The translations under genes were made by a program, and so were the position numbers. From Cylindrobasidium torrendii FP15055 ss-10 (Eukaryota; Basidiomycota; Agaricomycetes; Agaricales; Physalacriaceae), in assembly GCA_000934385.1 (NCBI GenBank), contig KN880724.1:986-29375 (forward strand): a DNA stretch of 28,390 nucleotides, in the 5' to 3' direction. Under the pieces are notes generated by a model that worked only from the letters and a program-made list of their open reading frames with translations, made no database searches and had not been told where the DNA came from. This document shows positions 9,916 through 21,070 of this stretch, piece after piece. Every line of letters begins with the position of its first letter. Positions within the stretch are counted from its first letter, which is position 1.

Positions 9916-10431
9916 TGTGGTTCACACTCAGGGATGCCAATGGACTTGTTTACATATTGGCATCACGATATGTTATCGTGTGTGCACAGTGCTCATCTAC
10001 GTACTCAATTGATTTGCTTTGAACTTTCTCACGTTCTTGGAATGTAACAGAGCAATAGCCTTGGTCTTCTTGTATGGAGCGATATTGTACAGTATCTCTT
10101 CACTGAATTCAAGAGGAGAGGGCAGAACCCCAAATCGCGACGATTGGCCGGGCGGCTAGCGATTTCGAACAGCATTCTGGCTGCCAGTGCGTTTTATGAT
10201 ATGATACATTCAAAGACTAACAATTATAAGTACTGGCAGGCCGAGCACACTCAAATCATTGCTCAACCTCAAGACCCAGGTTACACCTCAAGATCCAAGA
10301 AGTGTGGTGGAGCTTTCTCCAAAAAGTAGTCGTCAATATCGGTCAGACATCCCCTTGTGCTTCCCGTGAGCGTTGTATCTTATAAGAAGCTAGTTCTCCC
10401 CCGCATTCCCCTTCTCTCACGCCATTCTCAA
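9916..10431. promoter_or_regulatory. Intergenic region with TATA-like element before the P450
   Basis: No gene is seen between the PARP stop and the P450 start. TATAAGAAGCTAG at 10381-10393 lies about 45 bp upstream of the P450 ATG, and a closely similar TATAAGGTGCTAG is found at the same place in the truncated paralogue. The short CT-rich stretch that follows is typical of fungal transcription start regions. Confidence 0.5.
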
Positions 10432-12824
10432 ATGACTGCTACTAGTTTTGTAGCTTGGTTTACGGCTGCGGCCATCCTCATTGCAGGCCTCGTCGTCCTC
10501 AGGGTGTACATTGACTTCCCACGCCTGCCCTCGTATGTGCCTGGACCTCCTTCACCATCCTGGATTGCAGGTCAGTCGTGCTCCTGACGTTGAATTCGTG
10601 CGGGCCTTCCACAACCACGGCCCATGCTCTCGGGAGTGCTCACTCTAAACGACGCTTAGGCCATGCTGTCGATCTCTGGACGAATCAAGAACAAGCCGGA
10701 GACCTTGAATTCGCCTGGTTCAAGAAATACGGCGCAACCCTCAAGTTAAAGGGAACCTTCGGCGTACGTCCACCCTTTTCATTTCTCATGGCCTAGCTGA
10801 CCCTTAGCGCTCGCGCCTACGCAGGAAGACATCCTGATGATCTCAGACGCAAAAGCGCTCCAATACATCCTCCACACCTGTACATACAAGTTTGAGAAAT
10901 CAGAGGGAATAATAATCACTATTCTGGCGTCGACTGGGAGAGGCATTCTCGGGGTGGACGGTGCGCTTTCATGGTTAGGCTGTATTTACTAAGTACTAAT
11001 CCTGCTGTGTTTTCGCGGGGTAGGAACGACGCACCAACGCCATCGGAAAGTCCTGAGCCCTGCGTTCTCGGAGACGCAGTTACGCAGTTATGCTCCTTTG
11101 TTTCGGCGTGTTGGGAAAACGGTGAGTGGGATCGAGTTGTTACGTTCGTGCCGCGCGCGCAGCGTCGAGACTGATCATAAGGCATCCAGCTCACCAAGCA
11201 GATGCGCAACGCCATTGATACACCCGGAAAGACGCTCAACATGCATGCATGGTTTGGACGAGCATCGCTCGACGTCGTTGGCGAAGGTGGGTCTGCTAAC
11301 CTTCACCACTGTAACCTGTTCCAGAATCCGACTGATGTTGGGACAGCTGGATTTGCGTTCAGGTTCAACTCTCTTGAAGACGAAGAATGCGAGATGGCTG
11401 AGATACTGAACCACTTTGCGTATGCTCTCTCATTGCCTTTCCTTTCTCGCCGTAAGACTGACCGGAATTCTTGAAAGAGATGGTGCGGCCACAATGAGCA
11501 AGGCACTTCGCGTCGGCCTCTGGGTCCTCGAGAAGATACCTGCGCTGCAGGTCCTCATAGATTATTCTCCAGCCCATCTACATCGTCGGCTGCTGCAATT
11601 CAAAAGCCTTGCGAGAAGGCTAGCAAAGCGAATTGTTGATGAGGCCATGATAGGGGGTTCGGTAGATGACCAAGGCAAAGACATGCTTAGCATTCTCGGT
11701 ATGTTTATTCGAGGCAAGCGTACATGCCAGGATTCTCAATATGATGTAGTCCGCGCAAATCAAAGTGGAGACATGAAAAAGAAGCTGACAGAAGATGAAG
11801 TGCTGTCTCAAGCAGCGTGCGTATCATTCTATCGAGCCACTTGCTCCCTCCCAAGGCCAACTGATTTACAGAACGATCCTGGCCGCAGGACAAGAAACGA
11901 CGTCGTCCACCCTCACATGGCTCTTCTACGAACTAGCCCAGCATCAGGATGTTCAGGCCACTGTGCGTCGGGAGATTGCCGCAGTGCGCGCGCGCGTGGG
12001 CCCCGAGAGCCCGTTCACGACGCAAGACTACGACGGGATGGAGATGTTGAACGCCGTCATCAAGGTACGTCCGCCGTCTCTCCAAAAGGATACTTGAACA
12101 AGAACTTGACGGACGGCGTACCCATACAGGAAACACTCCGCTTCCATCCCATCCTAAGTGTGGTATCCCGCCAGGCATGTGTGGACGAGGTCATCCCGCT
12201 TGGGGAGCCCATTGTCACTGCAGATGGACAGCGCATTGACCACATTCCGGTCAAGAAGGGCCAGCTCATCGAGTGTGCGGCGCATGGCTACAATCGGTAC
12301 GTCCGAGCCCCCTTCAGGAGTTCTATCCCTGTTGGACTGCTATGCGTACGTGCAGCTGACGAGCGAGCCCGCATGGCCACAGTAATCCGGCCGTCTGGGG
12401 TCCCGACGCAAATTTCTGGTGCCCCGAGCGCTGGTCGAAGAAACTCGAGCACCAGCTTGCTGTTGGGCTCCATGGGAATATCATGACATTCAGTCAGTCA
12501 TTATCTTCCTCCACGTTCATATCATCGTTATTTTTTCATATCTCTGGATGCTAACTCGATACATAGGTGGCGGTGTTCGAGGATGCATTGGCTGGCGATT
12601 TGCGTGCGTCCGTTTTCCACAGTGACCGATCTTGGGCACGAATTAATTGTGGTAGTGTAATGTCCATGCAGAGTCTTGCAGCGCAAATGCTCGAGAGCTT
12701 CCAGTTCGCGACGTCTGAGGACACGAAGCTGGTTAGGCGTCGTCCGGGCCTGCTCATAACCCCACGCTTGGAGGGTCGGTTTCATGAGGGTATCCAGATG
12801 CCTTTGTCTGTGACACGGCTGTAG
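10432..12824 (+). CDS. Cytochrome P450 monooxygenase (intact, 13 exons)
   Basis: Exons 10432-10570, 10660-10763, 10825-10960, 11024-11121, 11190-11286, 11347-11419, 11457-11698, 11750-11816, 11872-12064, 12130-12296, 12383-12492, 12567-12603 and 12656-12824 join in phase to 543 residues. An N-terminal anchor (AAAILIAGLVVL) and PGPPSPSW hinge place it on the ER membrane. The oxygen-binding I-helix is AAGQETT (324-330), the K-helix is ETLR (384-387), PERW is at 453-456, and the haem motif FSGGVRGCIG (475-484) has C482 as iron ligand. Substrate is unknown; Agaricomycete P450s of this type oxidise lipids, terpenes or xenobiotics. I cannot assign a CYP family. Intron 6 (11420-11456) is unusually short at 37 nt. 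A truncated inverted copy lies at 1664-2489. The gene looks functional. Confidence 0.93.
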
Positions 12825-13212
12825 ATGAGAGATTGGCTTGCTTGAAGCAATCTTTAGTCTCATGTCTACAGATGTGTCGCTTACTTCCTTCCCTTCCCGT
12901 TCAAATGCATGACACTGTTGCGAGTCACTAGTAACGTTACCCCGAAGGGCACTGATATGCAGTTGGCTCTCAGCTGGGGAAGCGACATAGTATGTGATCT
13001 ATTATATATAACCTTACTTTCCCTGTTCAAATTTATTTGGCCTTCTCGCGATTTTTGCGGGAATTTCTCACAAGCGCTATAAATGACGGTTGTACGTAAA
13101 GCGTTTGTTAATCCCGGCGTCCTGCCTGTTGGCGGATCCCAAGCGCTGTTAAGCGCCATCGCAACCCAGTTTCAACCTATCCTTTCATCTACCATCTCTT
13201 GAGTCCTTTGCT
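12825..13212. other. Intergenic; no gene recognised
   Basis: The sequence between the P450 stop and the next start codon shows no exon. It contains an AT-rich part (about 12990-13050) and presumably holds the P450 terminator and the promoter of the next gene. A TATATAT word is at about 13003, far from either gene start. Confidence 0.4.
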
Positions 13213-14459
13213 ATGCCTGCGCCGTTGACGAAGAACAAGGACAAACCTAAACGCGTAAAGCACAAGCGCACCATCTCGGATGGACTAGCAAAATCCCCGC
13301 TGTCAACCGTGCCTCTCCCAGCAGCCGTCGTTCCAACTACAAAGATATCTCCAACTGCCTTTCGATGCATCGGGTCGTACAGCTGGGCGACTGGGGAGAA
13401 GAACACGATTGTCGTTCCCGGTGAGTTTTCTTTGGTTACATCGAAGCCTAGCCCAGACCATTTAACAAGCATTGTTTAGGCTGTCCCGTGATTTTACAAA
13501 CGACAACGCTCCCTTTGCAGCTCAAGAGACGGTCTCACAAACACTTTGTCGACCAGAACGGCCATCGAGTACCCTCTTGTCCATTGTTGCCTATTTTCCT
13601 TGCCGTGCCGACCACATTCGACTGGTCGCTCGTGCACGTCGTCGCCGAGCGAAATAGCCTGCGGAAGCTTCTTGGTTGGGTGCAAGGCCGCAAGAAGGCG
13701 TTCAAAATCGACCTCGAGCTCGTCGGCGAGACCGTCCTGCTGTACCGCTGGAGCGAAAAGACACGCGTTACGATTCCCAACAACGATTTTGGCGCCGCGT
13801 TTGAGGAAGCAGTGACTCGACCGGCGGATGGTAGTCCAATACCAACGCACGGGCATTATAGAATTGTGGAATATGTAGGTGGGACGCATTCAGCGTTTAA
13901 GGTATGGGCTCATTGACCTCAGTGCCTCGGAGGAGTTCGTCTTGTCGTACGCTGTGAAGAAGACTCATGCATTGGTCCGACCACAGGGAAGGCACTTCAA
14001 ACTACGACGTCCACAGTCCAAGCTCCCCCATTGACGCCGCATGCACGCCCTCGAACACACGCTGCCGAACGCCTTGTCAGCGTCGTACAATGGGGCACCG
14101 CCGATCCTAGTCTGAAGACCGTGGAACTCAAGGTCTCTGGCCAAGCTGGCCCCTGGAAAGGATATTACGAACAGATGTTCTTTGGTCAGACGTCTGAAGT
14201 TGTCGTTGGGGTCCACAAGAATGGCGTTGTAGACCGAGTGGTGAGCAAGACGCTGGAGGACATGGAGGAGCAGGACGATGCGCTGCAACCAGCACTGGGA
14301 CAGCTTGTCGCGACGCTTCGATGGATCCAGGCGCTGGTGAAAGGAAATCGTGCTTTCAAGTTGAGTCTGGTTTGCTCAGGATATGAAATCAAGGTGTTCG
14401 AGAGATTTGAAGGGCCTGGTCTTCCGCAGCGTTACAAGCACTTGTTTACCAGACGTTAA
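13213..14459 (+). CDS. Fungal protein of the family often mislabelled geranylgeranyl pyrophosphate synthetase
   Basis: Exons 13213-13420, 13480-13874 and 13923-14459 give 379 residues. The second intron (48 nt, GTAGGT to CCTCAG) is preferred because it joins HYRIVEY to CLGGVRLVVRCEED, a pattern I recall from many fungal paralogues (YRVVQY-x-GLK-VVRFE-D). Other family-like features are the early RCIGSYSWATGEKNTIVVPG opening, DQNGHRVPSCPLLPIF, and RKLLGWV followed by FKIDLELVGETVLLYRW. Proteins of this kind are annotated in public sets as geranylgeranyl pyrophosphate synthetase, but no DDxxD prenyl-diphosphate motif is present, so an isoprenoid role is not supported. Its function is unknown. 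It has no signal peptide or membrane segment. Confidence 0.8.
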
Positions 14460-14740
14460 TGTACGCAAAATAACCCATCCTTTCTTTAAACCTATATGAC
14501 TTGCCTTGATTTTTGATTTTTGCAGCAAGAAGGGAGCTTAGTTAGATAAGATAAGATACTATGACCGAAAACGCGATCGGCGGGATCGAGTCAGATCCGC
14601 ATCTATCTCTGCAGCGCTTCCATCATCATCTGCTAGACTTTCTATTCTTCAGCAAATATCGAGTATATCTCGCACGGAGCATTAAATCACGTCACATAGG
14701 ACTGCAAGACACCTCAAAAGGAAGAATTTGGAGAGAAGAG

Positions 14741-16650
14741 ATGGATTTGACAGTGTCCATTGCGCCGGTTGCAAGGCGCGAGTTCACTGCGGTCGTTCTT
14801 GCTGGATTCGGTGCTGAGTGCGTTTATCACCTCCATTTCTCCTCTATGTTAACACCAGTCTGCAGATTAACTCCACTGACATCTGACCACGGCGATACAC
14901 CATGCCCAAAAGCTCTGCTACCCGTAGGAAATCGTGCACTGCTGGACTACGTGCTGGCATGGATTGAGGCTGGCGGCGTGAAAGGTGCATCCTTGTCTTT
15001 TCCCGCTCTTTTCCTTGCCATCCATTCTATAGCTCATCTCCCTTGTTCTATTATGCGGAGCCCTAGCTAACACATACATACCTCAGACGTCGTCCTGATG
15101 TGCCCCACAATACACAAACACGCAATCTCGAACCACATCCACTCCGCGCTGAACCACAGCCTACACATCGACCTGCAGACGCTCGACGAGACCGTGCACT
15201 CCACCTTGGGCACAGCTGCTTTACTCAAACACGCTGCCTCGCGCATACCGAGGGACAGCGACTTCGTTGTTCTCCCTTGCGATTGGGTTGCGCCTCCGAC
15301 TCTGACGCTGACTAGTCTGTTGGACAAGTTTCGCGCAGACACTGTTGCGGATGGGTGTGTAGCGACAGCGTGCTGGTACGCGCCTGTGGTCAAGGTATGT
15401 CCTTTCTTTTCCTTGCTCGCTGGGTGGCTCTTGATCTTTGTGGTCACTGCCTCTGTGAGCATCCGCTAATGCGCTTCTCACAGGCCCCAGCACCATCAAA
15501 AAGCAAAACGACCACCGAGAGTGGTTTCCCGGAGGAATGGAGCACAGATGGGCACGCACCGCCTGCGATAGTTTGGGACGCGGAGACTGGAACGCTCCTG
15601 CACGTCGATACACCGGACGATACGGACTTGAATGCGGAGGAGCTTGAGGTCGGGATGAACATTTTGAGCAGGTGAGTTTCGTTCGACAAGCGCCCGGTGT
15701 CTCCGTGCAACTAAACATCAACCTGCAGATTCCCACATCCAAAACTGTCTTCGAGATTCCGCGACAGCCATATCTACGTCTGCAAGCGCGGCGTGCTCGA
15801 CCTCCTGTGCGCTGCACACCAGGACTTTGAGTCCTTGCGAGAAGAATTCTTCCCATGGTTGTGCAAGCTAGGAAGATCGAAGCGAAGGAGGGCGCAATAT
15901 GCCGATGCTGCGAATGGTGGCACAACGGCGCACGACAACGATAACATCAGTGGGGGGATTACGCCTGGTGGGATGGAGCGCAGTCTTAGCACCGGCGGCG
16001 GCGACGGAGCTGTAGGCGAAGATACATTGGCACAGGCTCTAGCACACTCGACGGTTCTTCCATCGAACGCGGCGCCGGCAGAGGGAGGGAGCAGCGAGTC
16101 GGACGATGCGTACGGCGGCGGTGCTAGCCCAGCGGTTGTACCAGGCAGCCTGAAAGTGGGCGTGGTGATATGCAGGCAGAGCACAGCGCGCAGGGTGCGC
16201 ACCCTGGGAGAGTATTATGATGCAAACCGGACGGCGATGGCGGAGGCTGCAGCTGCAGCCGCAGAGTCGACGGGAACGCAAAGGGAAGGTGTCTCGATTG
16301 AACAGCGCACGCAGCTCTCGACGGACACGCTTGTTGGGCCATCGACGACGATCGGGGAGCGCACGACGATAAAGTCGTGTGTGATTGGGTCGCATTGTAA
16401 GATTGGGAATTTGGTGAAGTTGACTGGGTCGGTGTTGCTGGACCATACTGTTGTGGAGGACGGCGCAAAGGTGGATGGTAGTGTGTTGGGGCGGGCTGTC
16501 AAGGTGGGTGCGAAGGCGACCGTGAGGGCATGCGTCGTCCAAGCAGGATATGAGGTCGGGGGAGTGGAGACTCTCAAAGGGGAGAGGGTGGAGGTGGGAG
16601 ATTGGATGGGGTCGCTTGGGGAAGAAACCGGCAGTGAAAGCGAAGAGTAA
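14741..16650 (+). CDS. Translation initiation factor eIF2B subunit gamma
   Basis: Exons 14741-14817, 14866-14984, 15087-15394, 15484-15671 and 15729-16650 give 537 residues. The N-terminal half is a nucleotidyltransferase-like fold opening with FTAVVLAGFGAELTPLTSDH and PKALLPVGNRALLDYVLAWI. The central part contains HPKLSSRFRDSHIYVCKRGV and LREEFFPWLCKLGRSKRRR. The C-terminal left-handed beta-helix has hexapeptide turns such as VGPSTTIGERTTIKSCVIGS and VKLTGSVLLDHTVVEDGAKV. This is the layout of the gamma subunit (yeast Gcd1), which with epsilon forms the catalytic subcomplex of the GDP-GTP exchange factor for eIF2 in the cytosol. It has no C-terminal W2 HEAT domain, which separates gamma from epsilon. 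A Gly/Ala/Ser-rich insert of roughly 90 residues sits between the two halves (about 15890-16150). Confidence 0.93.
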
Positions 16651-16784
16651 AAGAAACTGAATAAAAGTTTGCGTATTTGCTTGTTCCAACTTCTTACTTC
16701 ATGAAGCTGCTTGAAGCAGGAGGTGAGACTTGACAAAATTTCGATGCTTCTGGTACGTATGGTCACTGGTGACTGTCGGGTGAC

Positions 16785-16792
16785 TGGTTACC
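16785..16792. repeat. 8-bp target-site duplication, left copy (TGGTTACC)
   Basis: TGGTTACC directly precedes the left terminal inverted repeat of the hAT-like element and is repeated in direct orientation at 17403-17410 right after the other end. Eight-base duplications are the hallmark of hAT transposition. Confidence 0.85.
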
Positions 16793-17402
16793 TAGGGTGG
16801 CGGACCTAACCCCCAAAACATAGGTACCGAGCATAAGCACCGGTACCGTACCGTACCGTACCATGTACTGTACACCCCCCGCCGGGAGGGTAGGTACAGT
16901 ACCTATCACATGATACATTCACGTGACTTTATCACGTGCAGGCTTCGGATCACGGCGCGAGGCGGGCGGCGGCATGATCGGCGGGCACCCAACGACATTG
17001 GGGAGTGGCATGGCTCTCATTGGGGTTCCCAAGAGCTGGAAACTCAATTTGTAGCTAAATGGTGCTATAGAAGGACTTTTACAGTGAGTTGAAAGTCATT
17101 GAGAGAGTGTGAGGTGGCTCTCTCAATCTAGAGGAATTATGGGGTCAAATCCTGTGATTCTGGAGCCCATCAGCGTTAAATCATGTCCTATCAAACCCTT
17201 GGTAGTGTAATATGCACGCAGATGCAGAAAAATCCGGCAAACACGCCAAAAAACAAGCAAAACGCGAGGTGTGGCGCAGGTCACATGTTCCAATCACGTG
17301 CCGGTACAGTACGGTACAGTACGGTACGGTACACCCCCCTAAATTGGGCATAGGTACGGTACCGGTACTGTACCCCCCGGGGAGCATAGGTCCGCCACCC
17401 TA
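16793..17402. mobile_element. Non-autonomous hAT-like DNA element (MITE), 610 bp
   Basis: The ends TAGGGTGGCGGACCTA (16793-16808) and TAGGTCCGCCACCCTA (17387-17402) are perfect 16-bp inverted repeats. They are flanked by direct TGGTTACC copies, and TIRs starting TAGGG with an 8-bp duplication fit the hAT superfamily. Both subterminal regions are packed with GGTACNGTAC-type words (16838-16903 and 17302-17374), which may be transposase binding sites. The middle holds CACGTG words and no protein of note, so mobility would need a transposase from elsewhere. The intact duplication suggests insertion was not ancient. Confidence 0.88.
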
Positions 17403-17410
17403 TGGTTACC
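17403..17410. repeat. 8-bp target-site duplication, right copy (TGGTTACC)
   Basis: This is the direct repeat of 16785-16792, immediately after the right terminal inverted repeat. Confidence 0.85.
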
Positions 17411-17478
17411 TTCCGACTCAGTGCTCAGTGGCACTGCTCACAAAAATGAAAGCACTGCAAAACGTTTTTGCAGCAATA

Positions 17479-17552
17479 TGAGTCGACCCAGGCTCGAACT
17501 GAGGACCTTCTGTGTGTAAGACAGATGCGATAACCAACTACGCCACCGACCC
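17479..17552 (-). tRNA. tRNA-Val(TAC)
   Basis: This 74-nt minus-strand cloverleaf is almost the same as the three AAC copies, but the anticodon loop is CTTACAC (anticodon TAC, reading GUA). The acceptor stem GGGTCGG/TCGACTC pairs with two G-U wobbles, and the T loop is TTCGAGC. A TTTT stretch follows within about 25 nt on the minus strand. Confidence 0.87.
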
Positions 17553-18571
17553 ATGCTTTCTGAACATTTTTGAGAAATAGATAGAAAAAGACGTCTGATT
17601 CTTGGCAACCAGTTGGCCAACCGTTTGTTGCTGCTGATCGAAGTTCCGTGGGGCGCATCACGTGTGCGTGTTACAGCTGGCGTGCCGCGTCGTGAGCAGC
17701 TTTGTGCACTGCCCGAGACCTAACAACGTTTACATTCTGTTGACAGTGTCAACTCCCAAAAGATGTCCCGACTCCTTCCTTGCCCCTTCTGACTGCCCTC
17801 TGGACAAGCTTCAAGCTCGTCACTCATGGAACACTCAACCCGACTCAATCGTGCGGCGACGAGCTCAGTCTAAGGAGTCAGTCAGATCCTCACACTATCA
17901 TTCCATGCTGAACCCTGTTTACCCACAGTGACCATCATGTAGGTTGAACGTTAAATCCTATCCAGTTTCATTGATGCCAGAGCACATCATGGCAAAGCGT
18001 AGAAATCTTTGGAACGACCTTCATCTCCATGGAGGAGGGATTCTGTATCTCACTATGCCGCCGCGGCGTGCTCGCTGATCGACCCTTTCCTAGGCTGTGC
18101 CCCAGGTCCGCGGAGGCCGGGGAGTTAACTTGGTTGATATCAGTATATGAGCATTGGGACTCTGTTTTCTACCCTCACTCTTGCTCTCTCCTCATTTCCC
18201 TCGTTTTGTAGCGTATCCTCTCATCCAGCACGCGTAGTATTCGCGTTTTCAATCTCTGTTCGAACCGGGAGTCCTATTTTTTTTTGCCGCCTACTTCCGT
18301 TTCGACGCGTCCTCCTCGCTGCGTTCCGCTGCTCACGAGATAAGAGACGTAGAGCCAAACGGTTGCGCGCACGAGGACGACGGCACCCGCCTGACCACAC
18401 TACCAGCCGGGGACCTGCGTTCAGTAAGAGACGCTCCGCGACTTGCACCACATTCTACACGTCTCCATCCTACCACTTGCGTTGCGGACGCACTTTAAAA
18501 GCTCGAGTATGCCAGCTCTTTCCAAGCCTGTCTTTTCCTGACCTTTTCCCTTCTCTTTGCGCCCAGGCGCA
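17553..18571. other. Gene-free stretch; probable 5' leader of the transporter gene
   Basis: No exon or RNA gene is recognised. Sequence from about 18160 to 18570 is CT-rich (for example CTCACTCTTGCTCTCTCCTC at 18174), as in fungal promoters and leaders, and precedes the transporter start. A CAG at 18564-18566 just before the ATG could be the acceptor of a leader intron, which I cannot confirm. Confidence 0.35.
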
Positions 18572-21070
18572 ATGCTAAAGCAGATGTTCGGCTGGACGAA
18601 CAACCCCACGGATGGGGAATTCAAGCTCCCAAAATTTGCGTCACGGGTCATTATCCTGTCCTCAAACTTGCTCTTGCAGGTGTGTAGTGTGCTCTTTCTC
18701 TCATAGACCTTAATCGCTACACTACAATCACTTTTCTTCATCGCACGTTCGGACACTCAGACGCTGTCCAACACAGATGTCTTTCTTCATTATCGTCTCC
18801 TCCTCAAACGAATATGCCAACCATCTTGGGGGTGATTCCACATTCAGCGGCGTTGTCATCGGTATCCCGACTGTCTTCAGTGGGCTCGCGCTCATTCCTA
18901 TGCAAAGATGGGACGGAGGTGCATATTTTCATCTCGTCTTCACTTTCTTGTTCTGTCTCTATCGATCCGTCGGCATGCGTCGAGCGCACCTCCTTATTAC
19001 TCTTTCAATCCCTGCCAAGCCCCTTTCCCATTCCCATTCCTGCTTGTTTTGCTCATTCCGACGTCCCTGCGTATCCGCCTACACGATCCACACTAGCGTC
19101 GTCTCTTCACAAGCATTTCGCTAACCCTCTTTCCGCAGGAAAATACAAGTTTGCGCTCCATCTGAGCTGCGGCGCGTCCATCGTCGGACACATCCTCTAC
19201 GCGTGCGCATACCGTGCACATTGGCTGTATCTTATCCTTATGGGCCGTCTCGTGAGCGGGTTGGCGTTCTCTATGTACGTGGTCCATTCTCTCTGCGATT
19301 GTGCCTCCTCGTATGGCCAACTCCACGGCGTACTCCGTTTCGAGAACACGAGTGTATGTACTGGGATTTACAGGCTTCGTCTTCTATACCTAGCTCAAGT
19401 GTTCGGTGCTGCGGGCATGAGGGTAGAACGCCGAACGACCGACCAGTGGTGCCGAGGAAACCTTGGTGTCCTTCGGTTTTATTTCTCTCTCCTCTCAATT
19501 GAATCACGTTCACTCTACCTCGAGCATTTGTGTTGACTCTTCACAAGGTGGATGTACTGCAAACGATATTGCTCCGATGGACGTATAGTCGGCATGCGCC
19601 AACGCACAACGCTTGCTGGATGGCTTGTCGTTGGCCAGGGTACGCAGGTCTTCTCTTTCCATCTCCTCTGCAGATGTTGACTTTCCCTCGCAGGCCTCGG
19701 TATGAGCGCAGGCCCCTTCCTCGGCGGTCTGCTCACCAAGATTGGCTTCGCAAACGCGGTGTTCAATGGGTACACCAGTCCGTCGTGGATCATGGCGGGT
19801 GTGTGGGCAGCATTCTGGGTCTGCGTGTGGATCTGGTTCGAGGATGTTCCCGACGAGGATGAGGACGAGACACAGACGAGTGCGAGCACGAGTACGAGTG
19901 CGAGGGTGAGTGTGGATGCTGCTGCGCCGACCAAGGGAGAGTCAGAAGCGGTTGGGAATGGGAATGTGCGCGTTGTTGAGCGTCCTTCTCCTGAGAGCGA
20001 CACCACTGTCGTTGGCACAGACATCGAGCTCAAAGAGATGAAGAGAGAAGCGGCGGAGAAGGACACGGACACGGGCAGAGAGATGGAGATCCAGCGCACG
20101 CTGAGCAAAGGCGTGGAGGTAGGGTTGTTTCCGCCGCATGAGCTGCACCAACGCGTTGCGCCTGTCGAGCCAGCATCGCCAGAGATCACTGCGCAATGGG
20201 GTGCGCCAGGAGAGTCGGCATGGACGATGGAGAGCGCAAAACGACTAGAGGAAGAGAATGAAGGCGTGCAATGGTCTCAAGATACAGCGGCGCCAGGTCA
20301 GTCCACTCTTGGTCTACATCTGCGGGAGAGCGAGATGCGGTTACGGGACACAGAGGCCGACAGTGTTGACGATTCGATGCCTGTGGTGACTTTCGGACAG
20401 TGGGGGAGCATCGTGTGTATGTGCTGGTGCGCAATGACCTGCTTCTTTATCCTTGGTGTGTCTTTATACATTTAGTCTTGGTCCTGGCTAACGTTCCGCA
20501 GGTGCATGGGAGTCCAACATTCCTGTCTTCGGCGCGACACCTGCGCTTTCCTTTTCGCCGTTCATGGCAGGGAACTTTATCGCTCTCGGCGGGATCACGA
20601 CGCTTCCTTTCCTTCTGGCCAACCTGTTCATGGCGCGACGCCTTCAAGACCGCCATATCCTCCTTGTCGGCAGCTCCCTAGGCCTTGTCGGGCTTCTCAC
20701 GTTCATCGGACTCCTTTCGACCCATACCATCAGTTCGAACGGCGGTAGCGTAAACTCTGGAGACTCGCTGTTCAAGAAGAACTATGCGTCTTTCTTTATG
20801 TGCTGGTGGCTCATTGCACTTGGGTTCAACCTTGCGAGCACTGTCACCGTGTCCTTGCTGTCCAAGCAGCTCCCGCAGGCGTGGAACTCGCGCACGTCGC
20901 TCTTCATCCAGTACAGCAACTATGCGGGTAGGGTTAGCGGGGCAATATGGGGTGGAAGCGGTGTGGCAGTCGGTATGGAGAGGTATGTCGGCTTGCAGAT
21001 TGCTATTGCGGGGATAGGGATTGCCTTGTTCGGAGGGTTCTATAGGGCATTGAAGACGAAGACTGGATGA
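18572..21070 (+). CDS. Major facilitator superfamily transporter
   Basis: Exons 18572-18679, 18777-18918, 19139-19274, 19548-19639, 19694-20455 and 20502-21070 join in phase to 602 residues. Hydrophobic helices pack into an N-terminal half (about residues 25-200, with VIILSSNLLLQMSFFIIVSS and LYLILMGRLVSGLAFSM) and a C-terminal half (from about 390). The loop between helices 2 and 3 has QRWDGGKYK, and RTTLAGWLVVGQGLGMSAGP is an MFS helix-4/5 type motif. The halves are split by an unusually long hydrophilic loop of about 190 residues, rich in Glu, Asp, Thr and Ser. The general shape recalls MFSD8/CLN7-like vacuolar or lysosomal proteins, but substrate and membrane are not known. Introns 2 (220 nt) and 3 (273 nt) are long for this window, so an extra small exon is possible. 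Confidence 0.88.

Noticed and set aside
10144..10329. 61-codon ORF upstream of the P450
   Set aside because: It is short, with no motif and no splice context, in a region expected to be promoter.
13902..13922. 21-nt intron in the 379-residue gene
   Set aside because: It is too short to be realistic. A 48-nt intron from 13875 with a good GTAGGT donor gives a better family match.
15221..15925. 234-codon minus ORF
   Set aside because: It is antisense to eIF2B gamma exons 3-5 and has no recognisable motifs.
16838..16903. Simple GGTAC repeat as a CRISPR-like or telomeric array
   Set aside because: The repeats have no spacers and lie symmetrically inside a defined hAT-like element.
19515..20189. 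224-codon minus ORF rich in Ser, Val and Leu
   Set aside because: It is antisense to the charged loop of the MFS transporter.
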